From Agapanthus africanus (Eukaryota; Streptophyta; Magnoliopsida; Asparagales; Amaryllidaceae), in NCBI GenBank assembly GCA_030015575.1, contig JASDDO010000016.1, forward strand, positions 459,620,141 through 459,684,140: a stretch of 64,000 nucleotides of DNA. The letters are read 5' to 3'. Made by a program: the position numbers and the translations under genes. The notes beneath the pieces were generated by a model that searched no databases, was not told where the DNA came from, and saw only the letters and a program-made list of their open reading frames with translations. Positions 54,274-64,000 of this stretch are shown here, one piece after another (the first letter of the stretch is position 1; the number at the start of each line of letters is the position of its first letter).

Positions 54274-56117
54274 TGTAACATTTCAAAAAATAAAATATTA
54301 TTTTTTGGGAATTTAAATAATTAAAATAATGAATTTCATGAATATTATTAAAGTATGGGAATTAGTTTTAATGAAATGGTATAATTATATACCGATAGTT
54401 TGGAAAATTAATATGAATTATTGATTTTGAAAGAATTTATGTGATTTAGACATTTTATAAATTAACTATATGCAAATTATGTTAAACTTGATTAATATTT
54501 ACTAATTATGCATTAATCATGTTTATGTGCATGACATGCAACAAAACATGTTGCATACACTTGTTACAATTTTTATTTGTTATGAACCATGGTTTTAATT
54601 CCTTATTTGGGCATATATGTATGGTTTTTATTGTTTTGTTTTTTTTAAAGAAAAGAAAAAGGAAATAAGAAGAAGATATTTGTGTAGAGAGAGTGGGACC
54701 ATGGGGCATAGCATGGGAGAGAGAGAGGAAGAGAGAGTGAGTGAGAAGCTTCGACACATTCTTGGCTCATCATATCTCCCTCCCTCATTTCCTCTTCTTA
54801 ATTCCTCTTCATCTCCTTCATCCTCTTCTTCCACCTCCACTACCACCTCACAAACACCACCAAAACCATACACTCCCTTCACTAAATTTGATCACAGCCT
54901 CACTACAACCACTTGGATGAATCAAGTTGGAACTTTGGACACTTTGGACAATCCTAGAATTTTCCCTAGTTGCAAAATGAGGTAATTTCTTCACCCTTAG
55001 TTTAGAACTTAAGTTTCTTTAACTCCTATAGTGATTTAGAATTAAGCAAATGAGGTTTAGTGATCTTTGGAAATTCCAAGAGAAGGTTTAGAGGATTTTA
55101 TGAATTAAAAAGGTGCAATTGAGGTATAATTAGTGACCACAGCCCCTGTAGTGTTAATACTATGGACAAAACCGGAGACTAAACCCTAACACTTGAACTT
55201 TAGATTTGCCAATATCGGGTTTTTGTGGGAATTGTGATGACTTATTAGGATCGCTATAACCCGGAGACCCTGAAAAATATTTTGCAGATATAGTGAGATG
55301 TGCAGACCACTAAGAAGCTATCCTAGAAACCCAAACCCAAGCCTTCATATTTTGGCCACCGTTTTATTCTATTTGGCTGCAATTTGCGGCCCAGTTTTTG
55401 AGTTAGGTCTGAAACTTGGTCTTTAGCTCACTTTTTAGATAACTAGACCTACCCTGTATGCAAAAAGTCTAATTTTACACTAATAAAAATCTAGAGTCGT
55501 TTTACTTAATTTCTGGCGATTTTTTGCGACTTTTGAAACTTGGTTTTTGGGTATTTTAGTTTTGACTCGGTCGTTTGACGTTTGTACGTCAACGTCGGGA
55601 GTTGTTTGGTTATTCTTGCATGCGTCGACCATAGGTTTTAACCTATGTGTATTTCGTGTGTCGTTTTGGTTTCCGTACGCGATTGTTGTTTACGGTACTA
55701 TGTGTTTATATATGTAGGCACCTTCACATGGACTTCGGACAACAAGGGAGAGCATGGCGTCATCGACTTCAGCAAGCGAGGATTGAGGTGAGTAGATATA
55801 TATCTATGGGGAAAGTCGGGTGAATGGCGTATAACACCCCCGCAACTGTAGAATAGGGTATTACTATATTATTATAAGTTTGGATGCGATATTTGGATAC
55901 TTAGTGAATAGGGTATTTAGAAGAACTTAGATTAGACTGGGTTGATCTAGGAAGACCTATTCATAGGATTATTACCTTGATAGCGAATCGCAGATTATAT
56001 GTAGCCACACATACACGCGCACACACACACTTGGTTTTGTGTGTGTATGTGTGTGTATATGTATGTATGTAGCCACACATACACGCGCATACACACACAC
56101 ATGGTTTTGTGTGTGTA

Positions 56118-56148
<31 letters not shown>

Positions 56149-56169
56149 AGGTAGGTAGGTTTATATATA

Positions 56170-56202
<33 letters not shown>

Positions 56203-57840
56203 GTATGATGAGGATAGTATATGATATATGGAAATGAGTCGATATGATCGGGAATGATGCCGTGAGATTTTGATATGTGATTGAATCATGATATCGTATA
56301 TAATATGATATTATAAAGGATCGTTGGCCCATATGTATTTAAACATGCGATAACATGTGATTTGATGATATTAGGATGTACGAGACTTTAGAATCGTACC
56401 CCTGATCATGATATTGTACGTTTATGATACCGTATGAATGATGATTTATATTTGATATTTGACCCGTACCCTCGGCTTTGAGGATGTCGTACGATGGATA
56501 TTACCGTACGAGGTATATATGATGATTGATCCGCACTCTTGACTCGGGGATGTCGTACGATAGATACTACCGTACGTGATGATATGAGGCTGGATCGCCG
56601 ACTACTAGATATATCGACTCGGATATGTATAGTCCTCCACTGCTTGACCCAGGTTTTAGTTTAGCTTTTATTTAGTTTCTTAAATTATTAAGTAGATGTT
56701 AGAGTATAGTCGAGTCATATCTATTTTCAAAACTAGCGAATCATGGGTATTTTCAAGTGGGTAACCGAGGGATACTACGGATTTTTAAAATGGTATTCAT
56801 TCTTCAAAAACACCATAGCCCCTACTTTTCTAAAAACAACGATTCGTGCTATTTCCAACACTATCATTGTATGGCTCATATATAGATTTATATTTTATAA
56901 TGTTGCATTATTGCTTATTTCCTATCATTCATTGCATTGTAGATTAAATGTGTTTTCCTTAGTTATTATGATATCGTCTGTTAGGACACCAGCACTATTA
57001 CCGATGATGCGTATGTCGCATGTACACTTGCTTGCCGGCTCACACACATCATCATCGGTAATTGACATGCTGCGTACACACTAGAGAACCATTACTCCAT
57101 TCATATAATCTGATAATCTGTAGAAGTAGTATTGTTTTACATTCATAATCTTAAATGCTAGTGTAGACATTGTATCTCTTATTTAGAAGGCCACATGCAT
57201 TTGTATCCATACATTCTAGTTATGCATTGATCATTGGCTTTATACCAGTATTTATTATCTCCTTATATATTCATAGATTATGATTCCTTTAGAGATTTTT
57301 GTACTCATGTTATTTCTGGATTTGGGGAAACCGCAAGTGATATTTATAAACTCATGATTTTAATTTTCAAAAGGAAAATGCGGTTTCTCGTGATATGATG
57401 TGTGTGGCGTCCACCAAGAGTTTTCTCGGTTCTTGAGCCGCGTATGTACACATACCCGATTCGAGGAGGGGGTGCACCATCTGCGGGTACATGGTGGACC
57501 CGGTGAGGTACCCCGGGATAAGATGGACGTATTGAGAAGGCGTTGAGCCTGGCAGGAGAGCACTACCGACCGGTGATATTTGACGCGGGGGACATCCGGA
57601 GGATACCGACCGTAGTCATGCGATCGGATGATTTGGGGCGATCCGGACCGACGGAGCCCGAGATTTATGAGGATTTTGTGTCGCTGATGGACACGGTTTT
57701 CATGATATTTTCGAGTGTCGATGCTTGGCACTCAGGTTTATCCTGATTTTTCTGTGTCGTTGCTAGACATGCTCATTTAGTGATGCGTTCATACATCATA
57801 CATGTGACATGTATGATGTATATACATGCGTTCAGAAACT
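54274..57840 (+). mobile_element. 3' LTR of second Tekay-like copy, 3' truncated
   Basis: It starts TGTAACATTTC and shares islands with 14062-18825: the CT-rich leader (about 54770-54860), the exon-like island 55718-55787, the paragraph around GGCGTATAACACCCCCGCA (near 55831) and the block from 57345 to about 57735. The exact right edge is not sharp by eye. A 113-codon ORF (56743-57084) has no recognised domain. Confidence 0.75.
56000..56205. repeat. CA/GT and TA microsatellite, cruciform-prone
   Basis: Two copies of a roughly 70-bp unit place an ACACAC tract, a TGGTTTTG centre and a GTGTGTATG tract in order, so each can fold back on itself. They are followed by (GTAG)n and (TA)n tracts to about 56200. 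This block is absent from the other Tekay-like LTRs seen. Confidence 0.8.
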
Positions 57841-58671
57841 ATATACCCTACAAACTGTACTTACACGCACCTTGAAACCTGGAATAGTAGAGGATACCTA
57901 GAAATACTCTTGCCAGAAAACTCAGCATGAAAGAAAAAATGATATTTAAAGCTAAGCACCAAAAGAGCGTCATTGAAAAATATATCCGGTCTTGAAAAGA
58001 AAAAAAATTACAAGACCTGGAAACTGCTATTTACACTTTAATAAGCTCACACATTCAGTAATCGGCTGATTTGTACCTCAGAAAGCAGTAATAGTCGCAT
58101 GAAAAGTGTGAGAGCAAATCCGTCCATCATTAAGGAAAAGAAGTAATATTAGGTATTATGGAAAAGGTACTATAGTTTGAATTGAATTCTTGAGTGTAGG
58201 GGTGATATTTACACACATGTAAGGGTGTACTATCGATATTTAGAGGAAAAATAGGGATAAAGAATAAGTATTATGTTTTCCGTAAAGATGATAAAAAATC
58301 CAGATTGGAGACTGCGCTTTAGAAGGAAAACTCAAGAGAAACTGAGATCTTTCTAAACTGTCAAAACGTATAGGATCTTAGGTTGAATGAATATGAGTTG
58401 TAAAAAATATGAGGTGGATATTTTTAATTTAGGATAATAGAATTTCTAACTTAAATACTTAACCGTAGGATTAGAATCAAGGTTAATTTATGAAACTAGC
58501 TTGACGGGATTTTGTGGGTAGTATCCGCTGAAAACCCTCAGAAAACAACACTCCTCCTATTAGGGACACCTAGAGATTTAACGGCTTATTGCACACGTTA
58601 AGTGCAACCGTGATGCCTACAAAAGTGAGCTTAGGACTTTTTGAAAATAAATGGTTTTGCTCGGGATGAGC
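57840..58671 (+). mobile_element. Athila-like relative, 3' internal fragment
   Basis: An A-rich non-coding stretch becomes clearly homologous to 8700-8980 from about 58400 onward, for example GGGTAGTATCCGCTGAAAAC near 58516. The left edge is approximate. No ORF is recognised. Confidence 0.65.
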
Positions 58672-58693
58672 AAAAGATAAATTTAGGGGTATT
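58672..58693 (+). other. Polypurine-like tract of Athila-like relative
   Basis: AAAAGATAAATTTAGGGGTATT precedes the LTR start TGTTCATA and corresponds to 8975-8992, with the G run shortened to four. Confidence 0.65.
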
Positions 58694-58805
58694 TGTTCAT
58701 ACAAGAATATTGTATTTAATACCACCCATTTTTCTGCTCATTTGTATATAGATAGATGCTTTTTATCCATATTTGCTACATGATTACAGGTTACAGGTTT
58801 CCAGA

Positions 58806-61800
58806 TGTCACGACCCAAAGTTTGGCCCGTGACCGGCACTTAACCATGTAACGTCTACAGGCGTAACGCGACTAAGTGAACCGAAAACCCAGAAATCAAA
58901 CCAGTAAAAGTATATAGTGTCTTAAACTTGAATGGAAGCATTTACAAAAGTGACAAGAAATCTTAAGTAAATAATCACCAAGATAGCAATATACAACGCC
59001 GTAGCAAAGATCAAGATCAACAAGTGGGAACATCACAGATAGAATAAACTGCATAAGTAAAGTCGGCTCACAACGAGCTCGACACCAGAATACAAATAAT
59101 ATACATCATCGTCCTCACACTGTCTCTAAGTAAAGTACATATATGGTAGATGGAGATACTAGATACAACAATGTACATAACTGAAAGATAAACAGATACC
59201 GCACAAAACCCACCTATCAGCAAAAGAGCTAGTACACCAACTGTGGGGGTATCTGTGTCAAAAGATGCAAGAACGCAGCCTGCCGCGACTACTCCGAGGG
59301 GCAACCTGCAAATACTGTGGCACAACGGGGGTGAGTTGCCAACTCGTGAATAGAAATAACATATAAAGGTAATCGCGAGCATGCATGTACTGCGCTACTC
59401 TATCATATGCCAGCAGATGATATCAATGCGTGATAAGCAGTATGTGCAATAATCATGCAAGTGCTCTGTCAGGTAATATAACTACAGGATGAGATACAAT
59501 AATGAATGCTGAGCATGGGAAATATAACATCTACACGGAATGTCAACGTGGAATATATAATCGGTGTCCATCAATGCACCCCAAATCCCAACAACCCAGA
59601 CGCTGGCACTCCCATCGGCCCTCAAATCCTGTACATCACTGAGAATCACGAGTGCCCAACATCGGCACCCAAATATCATAAATACTCGTGTCTAGCATCG
59701 ACACGCAAATCTTCCTATGTCGGGCATCCGTCAGTCCGGGTCAGCCCCCTCTCTCTCATATATCGGGCATCCGCCAGTCCGGGTCAGCCCTCTCTCTCTC
59801 ATATATCGGGCATCCCTCAGTCCGGGTCAGCCCTCTCTCTCTCATATATCGGGCATCCGTCAGTCCGGGTCAGCCCTCTCTCTCTCATATATCGGCATCC
59901 GTCAGTCCGGGTCAGCCCTCTCTCTCTCATATATCGGGCATCCGTCAGTCCGGGTCAGCCCTCTCTCTCTCATATATCGGCATCCGTCAGTCCGGGTCAG
60001 CCCTCTCTCACCCATATATCGGGCTCTAGCACCGAGAAAACATATGGTGGACGCACTGAAATATCATATCAAGGGAAACCGGGTTTTTAAATAATTACCT
60101 ATTCTCTTTTGAAATATCCACGGTTCCCAAATCCAGAAATAACATGGAAACAACATATCTCAATGCGTAAATCTATGCAGGTATGAGGATATCAATATAT
60201 ACATGGCACATGTATGAATATGTGGTGTAGATGTGTCCAAGTATGAATATAACATCTGCTGATATGCGGCAAATCATGGCAAACATCAATAATGCGGAAA
60301 CAATCTGACATATGATTTATAGCAATCCTATAATGTGAGTGTCATGGCAATCACTAACGGTGTGAGTGTAGCATATAAATTGTGCTCGTGCAACTTGAAC
60401 CGTTAGTAATAGTGCGGTGTTCTATCAATTCTAGTTTATATACGCATAGCAGGGAATGCGGTATGCAATAAACAGTAGTCATGTAGATGAATGCAAAATA
60501 TATCGCTATAAGGTCCTATCAGCCCTGACGCATAACGCCATGCGGGCGATATCCCCGTAGATGTTAAATCTACTCACCGTAATCTCTCGCTAGGTATAGC
60601 CGATGACTTGTTTCCCCTTCTTCGCGGCGTCCGTCGCACTCGCCTGCGAACCTAGAATTTCACCATATATCACACATAAGCTCAAAACCATACAAACACG
60701 ACATTTAAAGTCAACTAGAAACCCGTGACACAAACCAAGCGCGCGTGTGCGCGATACGCTAAAATGTGTGATTACACGCCTAAAGTCACTCCGACGCGTC
60801 GCGATACGCAGAAAACCCAAACCCACACACACGTATCACGCGTGTCGCGAAAGATTTAAAAATACGGAAAACAGGGTATTCAACTCCAGATTTTGATACA
60901 GAACAGATATTATAAAAATATATATACCAAAATACTCCACATAGTAGCAGACTCCAGTGGCCCAAACCCCAACCCCCAACTCACCCATCTGGCCGCAAAT
61001 TGCGGCCAGAATGAATATTCCGGCGGCCTGTCTTGGGAATTGGGCTCCCAGGTTTTGTGTGTGCACTCTATACCCCCTATATATGCTACACTAAAACCAA
61101 TTTCATTCTGAAATAACTCGGGTAGCAGCAGATCCTACAGAGCCCTATTTCTAGTTAAAAACCACACTTTTGCACTAAAATGAAACTTTAGGGTATTTTT
61201 ATGAAACCTGAAGCAAAACCCAGTTTAAAAATCACACTAACAACTCATTACCAAGCTAATTAAGCCATAAAATGCTAATTTTAACATATCATCACAAATT
61301 CCCTTCAATAGCACAAAACAATGCACAAAAAGTGATATTTTGCTAGAATTACTATAAGTTATGAAAAGGAGTGTTAAATATGAGCCATATACCTTCAAAA
61401 GATCCTAGTGAAACTAAAACTCCAGCCCTTGCCCTCACTTGCACTGATTGGCCACCAAAATCCCAAAAGAATCCTTTTTTCTAAGCTTTAGAGTGAAGGA
61501 GGTGAGGGGTTTTGTGTAGGGTTTGGTTTGGCTTCAAGGGGAAATGAAAAGATGAAGAAAAGATGGGGGTTTTCTGCTGGAAATTCTGCAGAATTCAGAA
61601 ATGAGGAGAAGAGAGAGAGAAGAGAAGGAAATGGGGTCAAAAGTCAACCTTTTTCACCTAACACCATGCTCTCATTTTCTAATTCAAATTTGCATTTTAA
61701 AAGGGTTTTGTTTTTGATAAAAGGATGGGGAAAAATAACCATGAACCATGCAAGAATGAAATGAAATGGTTAACACTTTTAACCTAGGTCACAAAATGGC

Positions 61801-61950
61801 TAAGTGTGCAAGTGTACACTACAAAGGAAAATTTTCCAATTAGGGTAAACCCGACTAAAATAACTAATAATCCTATGTACACATATATAATAACACGCAC
61901 AAATTCTAATTAACACGAAAAACATTCTAACGAAATTTCAAAGTGTTACA
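58806..61950 (-). mobile_element. Solo LTR of Tekay-like family (3145 bp, minus)
   Basis: On the plus strand it runs from TGTCACGACCC to GTGTTACA. The perfect duplication CCAGA flanks it (58801-58805, 61951-61955). It shares with the 4.76 kb LTRs the hairpin motif (59327-59353), a TTTGCAG acceptor-like site, the exon-like island (60651-60578) and the CT-rich leader (about 61600). It has a different tandem repeat (59725-60023). It formed by recombination between the two LTRs of a full element. Confidence 0.92.
59725..60023. repeat. 42-43 bp tandem repeat in Tekay-like solo LTR, 7 units
   Basis: Units begin CATCCGTCAGTCCGGGTCAG near 59725, 59768, 59811, 59854, 59896, 59939 and 59981, each followed by (CT)n and ATATATCGG. 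Three overlapping ORFs arise from this regularity and are not genes. Confidence 0.93.
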
Positions 61951-63484
61951 CCAGACCAGAATAACGCAAATCATGCACAATCTCTACACTTATAACAAAG
62001 TTCAGAACAACTGCCAAACAGATAAAATCTGAGTTGCGGTCATCCACACCCATCAAGTGTTGTTTACCAGTTCAAGAGACAAGACGAAACCAGCGGTCAT
62101 TTGTGTCTCGGACAAGCACAGAGCACGAGGGAGGCAGCACAAGGAACAAGGTGCGCGGAGCTCGAGAGAAATAAAGGCCAAAAGTCAAAAAGAGTTGCCA
62201 TTTTGGACTATTAAAAATCTAAGAGTATTTTGGAACTATTTTGCAATTTTGAACCTGTCAAATAGAAGAACAAAGTAACATGAGAAAGTACAGAAAAAAC
62301 GAGGTCCAATTCTTCCAAATGACCGCGGAAGCGCAGCCAAATAAGGGGATAGACGGGGGAACCGTGGCTGTGACGTGGCGTCTTGCGCTCATTTTTCTAT
62401 GGTGTTTTTGTAATTGTATATAGGCTCAGATTATGACCCTAGGGTTTCACTCCTCTGCTTATATATACTCCAGATTTGAGCCAACCATGAATGATTTTCC
62501 TTTTCCTTAGATTAGTGTAGTTTAGTGTATTCTTCTTCTTCTTCTTCTTTATCTATTCTATATTAAAATTGTAGTGAGAGATTTTTGAGTGGAAAATTAA
62601 TGAAGATAAGGGTTTTTGTTATATCTTATATTTTTTTATTTCTTACATTGTAATTTTAATTTCTAGTGTAACTTTTATTACTTTTTTGATAAAATAGTTG
62701 TTGGTTTTCTTTTATTGTTTCTCTTTTCTTCTCTTTTAATCCGTATTTTCAAGACATGATACTTAATGGAGTCACTTACTTAAGTGAGAGCCCAAGTAGT
62801 TAGCTTGTTATCCTTTGTAAACCGTATTTTTCCATTCTTTCTTCTCCTCTTCTTATTTTATTTTTATTTTAATGTGTGAATAATTTACTCACTTGTTAGG
62901 GTTAAGGAAGGTAATATGAGAGATAGAAAAATCCCTTGTATTTCTCTTCGCCAAACAACTTGAAGTGAATTTAGACCAAACAAACACAACCCTTTCACTT
63001 AGACGCGCTATAAGTGATATATAGCCACGACCTAAATCGAGAATTTCTTTAGGCGCACTACAACGTGACATGTAGTTGTGACCTAATTGGAGACTTGGTT
63101 GTGTATGTTTGGCCTAGAGTTAGGAATAAGAGCATGTAGCGGACGGACAAGGGGCACTAGGAATTGATTTAGCGTTGGAAAGCTTGGTTAAACTCACAAA
63201 TCCCATTCCTATATCCTCATAATCCCTGCTACTTCCGATTATTTCAATATCATTTCAAGAATGGCAAACAATGCTAATTCTAACTCTACTAACCACTTCT
63301 AACTCTAACAAGTTTACTTGAATATAAAATACAAACACTTAGGATAGAATTAAACAGACTTATACATTTTCATTAACTCATCTAAAACAAGAACGAAAAA
63401 TATACCATCTCCCAGTGGATGACCGGCAAACTACAAGCGAAATCGACTTGATTGCGGTAAGTGGAGCAAATAGAATGCATAACA

Positions 63485-64000
63485 TATCGCTACGCTTTCT
63501 GCTGTCAATCAAGCGTCCTCGTAACGGCTCCGTGTATCTCGCCACGGCGGGATCTCTGCCGTGCCACGTCCCGCATCCCGCGCTAGCGTATCTCTCCATT
63601 AATGGGTGTATCCCTCCATCAATGTGGACGTTACGTACTGGGCAAAATAGGCAGCAAGAATCTCGCATTGGCTCGCCCTTAGTCGACCTCTATATAAACC
63701 TCTCCTCCAGACGATTCAGGTAAAACGAACTCATCCCAATACGCCGCTACTCTGTCTAAATATTCCCTGATACTTACTTAATCGTCGGGGGTTTCCCACC
63801 CCGGGACTTCTTTTCCAGGTAGCTCGGCATCAACATCAATCAACAACCCATAGAGATCCACACTCTCTCTCCAAATCATAGCCCTTTAACCCCGCTGAAC
63901 ATAGGATCGAAGGAGAACAACATCCGAGGGAGATTCTGACCCTATCATGACAAGATTCATACAGCCGATCCAAAAATTTGGAATGAAGGATTGTTTCTTG
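63485..64000 (+). mobile_element. Probable Tat-type LTR fragment
   Basis: A TATA box (TATATAAAC, 63691-63699) is followed about 80 bp later by CTTACTTAATCGTCGGGGG (63772-63790) and a CCCGGGACTTC stretch. This order is familiar to me from Tat-group LTRs, where a similar phrase marks U5. The sequence does not match the other LTRs here and continues past the window. The ORFs at 63378-63723 are not convincing. Confidence 0.45.

Larger units (their letters stand above)
52245..57840 (+). mobile_element. Second Tekay-like element, 3' half
   Basis: It is colinear with 10970-14061 (internal) and with 14062 to about 17720 (LTR) of the first Tekay-like element. The left end at 52245-52250 shares TATCGC with both parents of the junction. 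The right end, near 57840, changes into Athila-like internal sequence. Its LTR lacks the 59-bp array. Confidence 0.78.
58694..63484 (+). mobile_element. LTR of Athila-like relative, split by a solo LTR
   Basis: The parts are 58694-58805 and 61956 to about 63484. The second part follows the LTR at 2990-4609, including a block with GGACAAGCACAGAGCACGAG (near 62112), a TATA-like TATATATA near 62460 and the end near 63410-63480. Divergence is much higher than among the young copies. The right end is uncertain; CATAACA at 63484 is one candidate. Confidence 0.7.

Noticed and set aside
59725-60023. CRISPR-like look of regular direct repeats
   Set aside because: Units are contiguous tandem repeats without unique spacers, in plant DNA, and no cas genes are present.
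59506-60094. Three overlapping ORFs of 113-194 codons
   Set aside because: They come from the 42-43 bp repeat inside a solo LTR, with near-identical peptides in different frames.
63378-63723. Overlapping ORFs on both strands near the right end
   Set aside because: They overlap each other in a stretch with LTR-like promoter signals and have no recognised domain.

Overview
The window looks like intergenic heterochromatin from a large, repeat-rich flowering-plant genome, probably a eudicot. The species cannot be named from sequence alone. The evidence is plant retrotransposon families (Angela-like Ty1/copia; Tekay/Del-like, Athila-like and Tat-like Ty3/gypsy), plant primer-binding sites and solo LTRs. 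I found no host protein gene, rRNA, tRNA gene or CRISPR. Family names come from recognised motifs and domain order, not from a search.

Nearly all 64 kb is one nested stack. Left (1-18825): a Tekay-like element whose 5' LTR starts outside the window. It has a tRNA-iMet primer site, a decayed internal region and an intact 4.76 kb 3' LTR. Inside it lies a young, complete 7.87 kb Athila-like non-autonomous element (2867-10735; both LTRs 1743 bp; 5-bp target duplication ATTCC). Its only protein is an intact 564-residue orphan ORF. The Tekay-like element abuts a minus-strand Tat-like remnant (18826-20512). That remnant is broken by a minus-strand Angela-like copia (20513-52250), which is in turn split in its pre-integrase region by a 22.7 kb plus-strand Tat-like element (25055-47766).

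The large Tat-like element carries long LTRs, a decayed gag and no recognisable pol. It also has a hypervariable non-coding region with arrays of stem-loops and 179-bp repeats. A multi-exon antisense gene encodes a plant mobile domain (PMD) and a coiled-coil tail; its own TATA box lies next to the 3' LTR. Two solo LTRs, each with a perfect target duplication, sit inside this element (34322-36050 and 41038-42575).

Right (52245-64000): a second Tekay-like 3' half is fused to the truncated copia LTR. It is followed by the 3' end of an Athila-like relative whose LTR is split by a minus-strand Tekay-like solo LTR (58806-61950). The last 0.5 kb resembles a further Tat-type LTR.

The most unusual signals are these. 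Trains of short hairpins have arm sequences that change while pairing is kept, in Tat LTRs, the antisense-gene leader and the 3' array. An intron-containing antisense PMD gene has its own promoter. A roughly 90-nt leader module is shared by a copia and a gypsy element. A double palindrome is conserved upstream of the Athila-like TATA box. Exon-like segments are conserved in the Tekay-like LTRs. The order of insertion can be read from the target duplications and interrupted frames.
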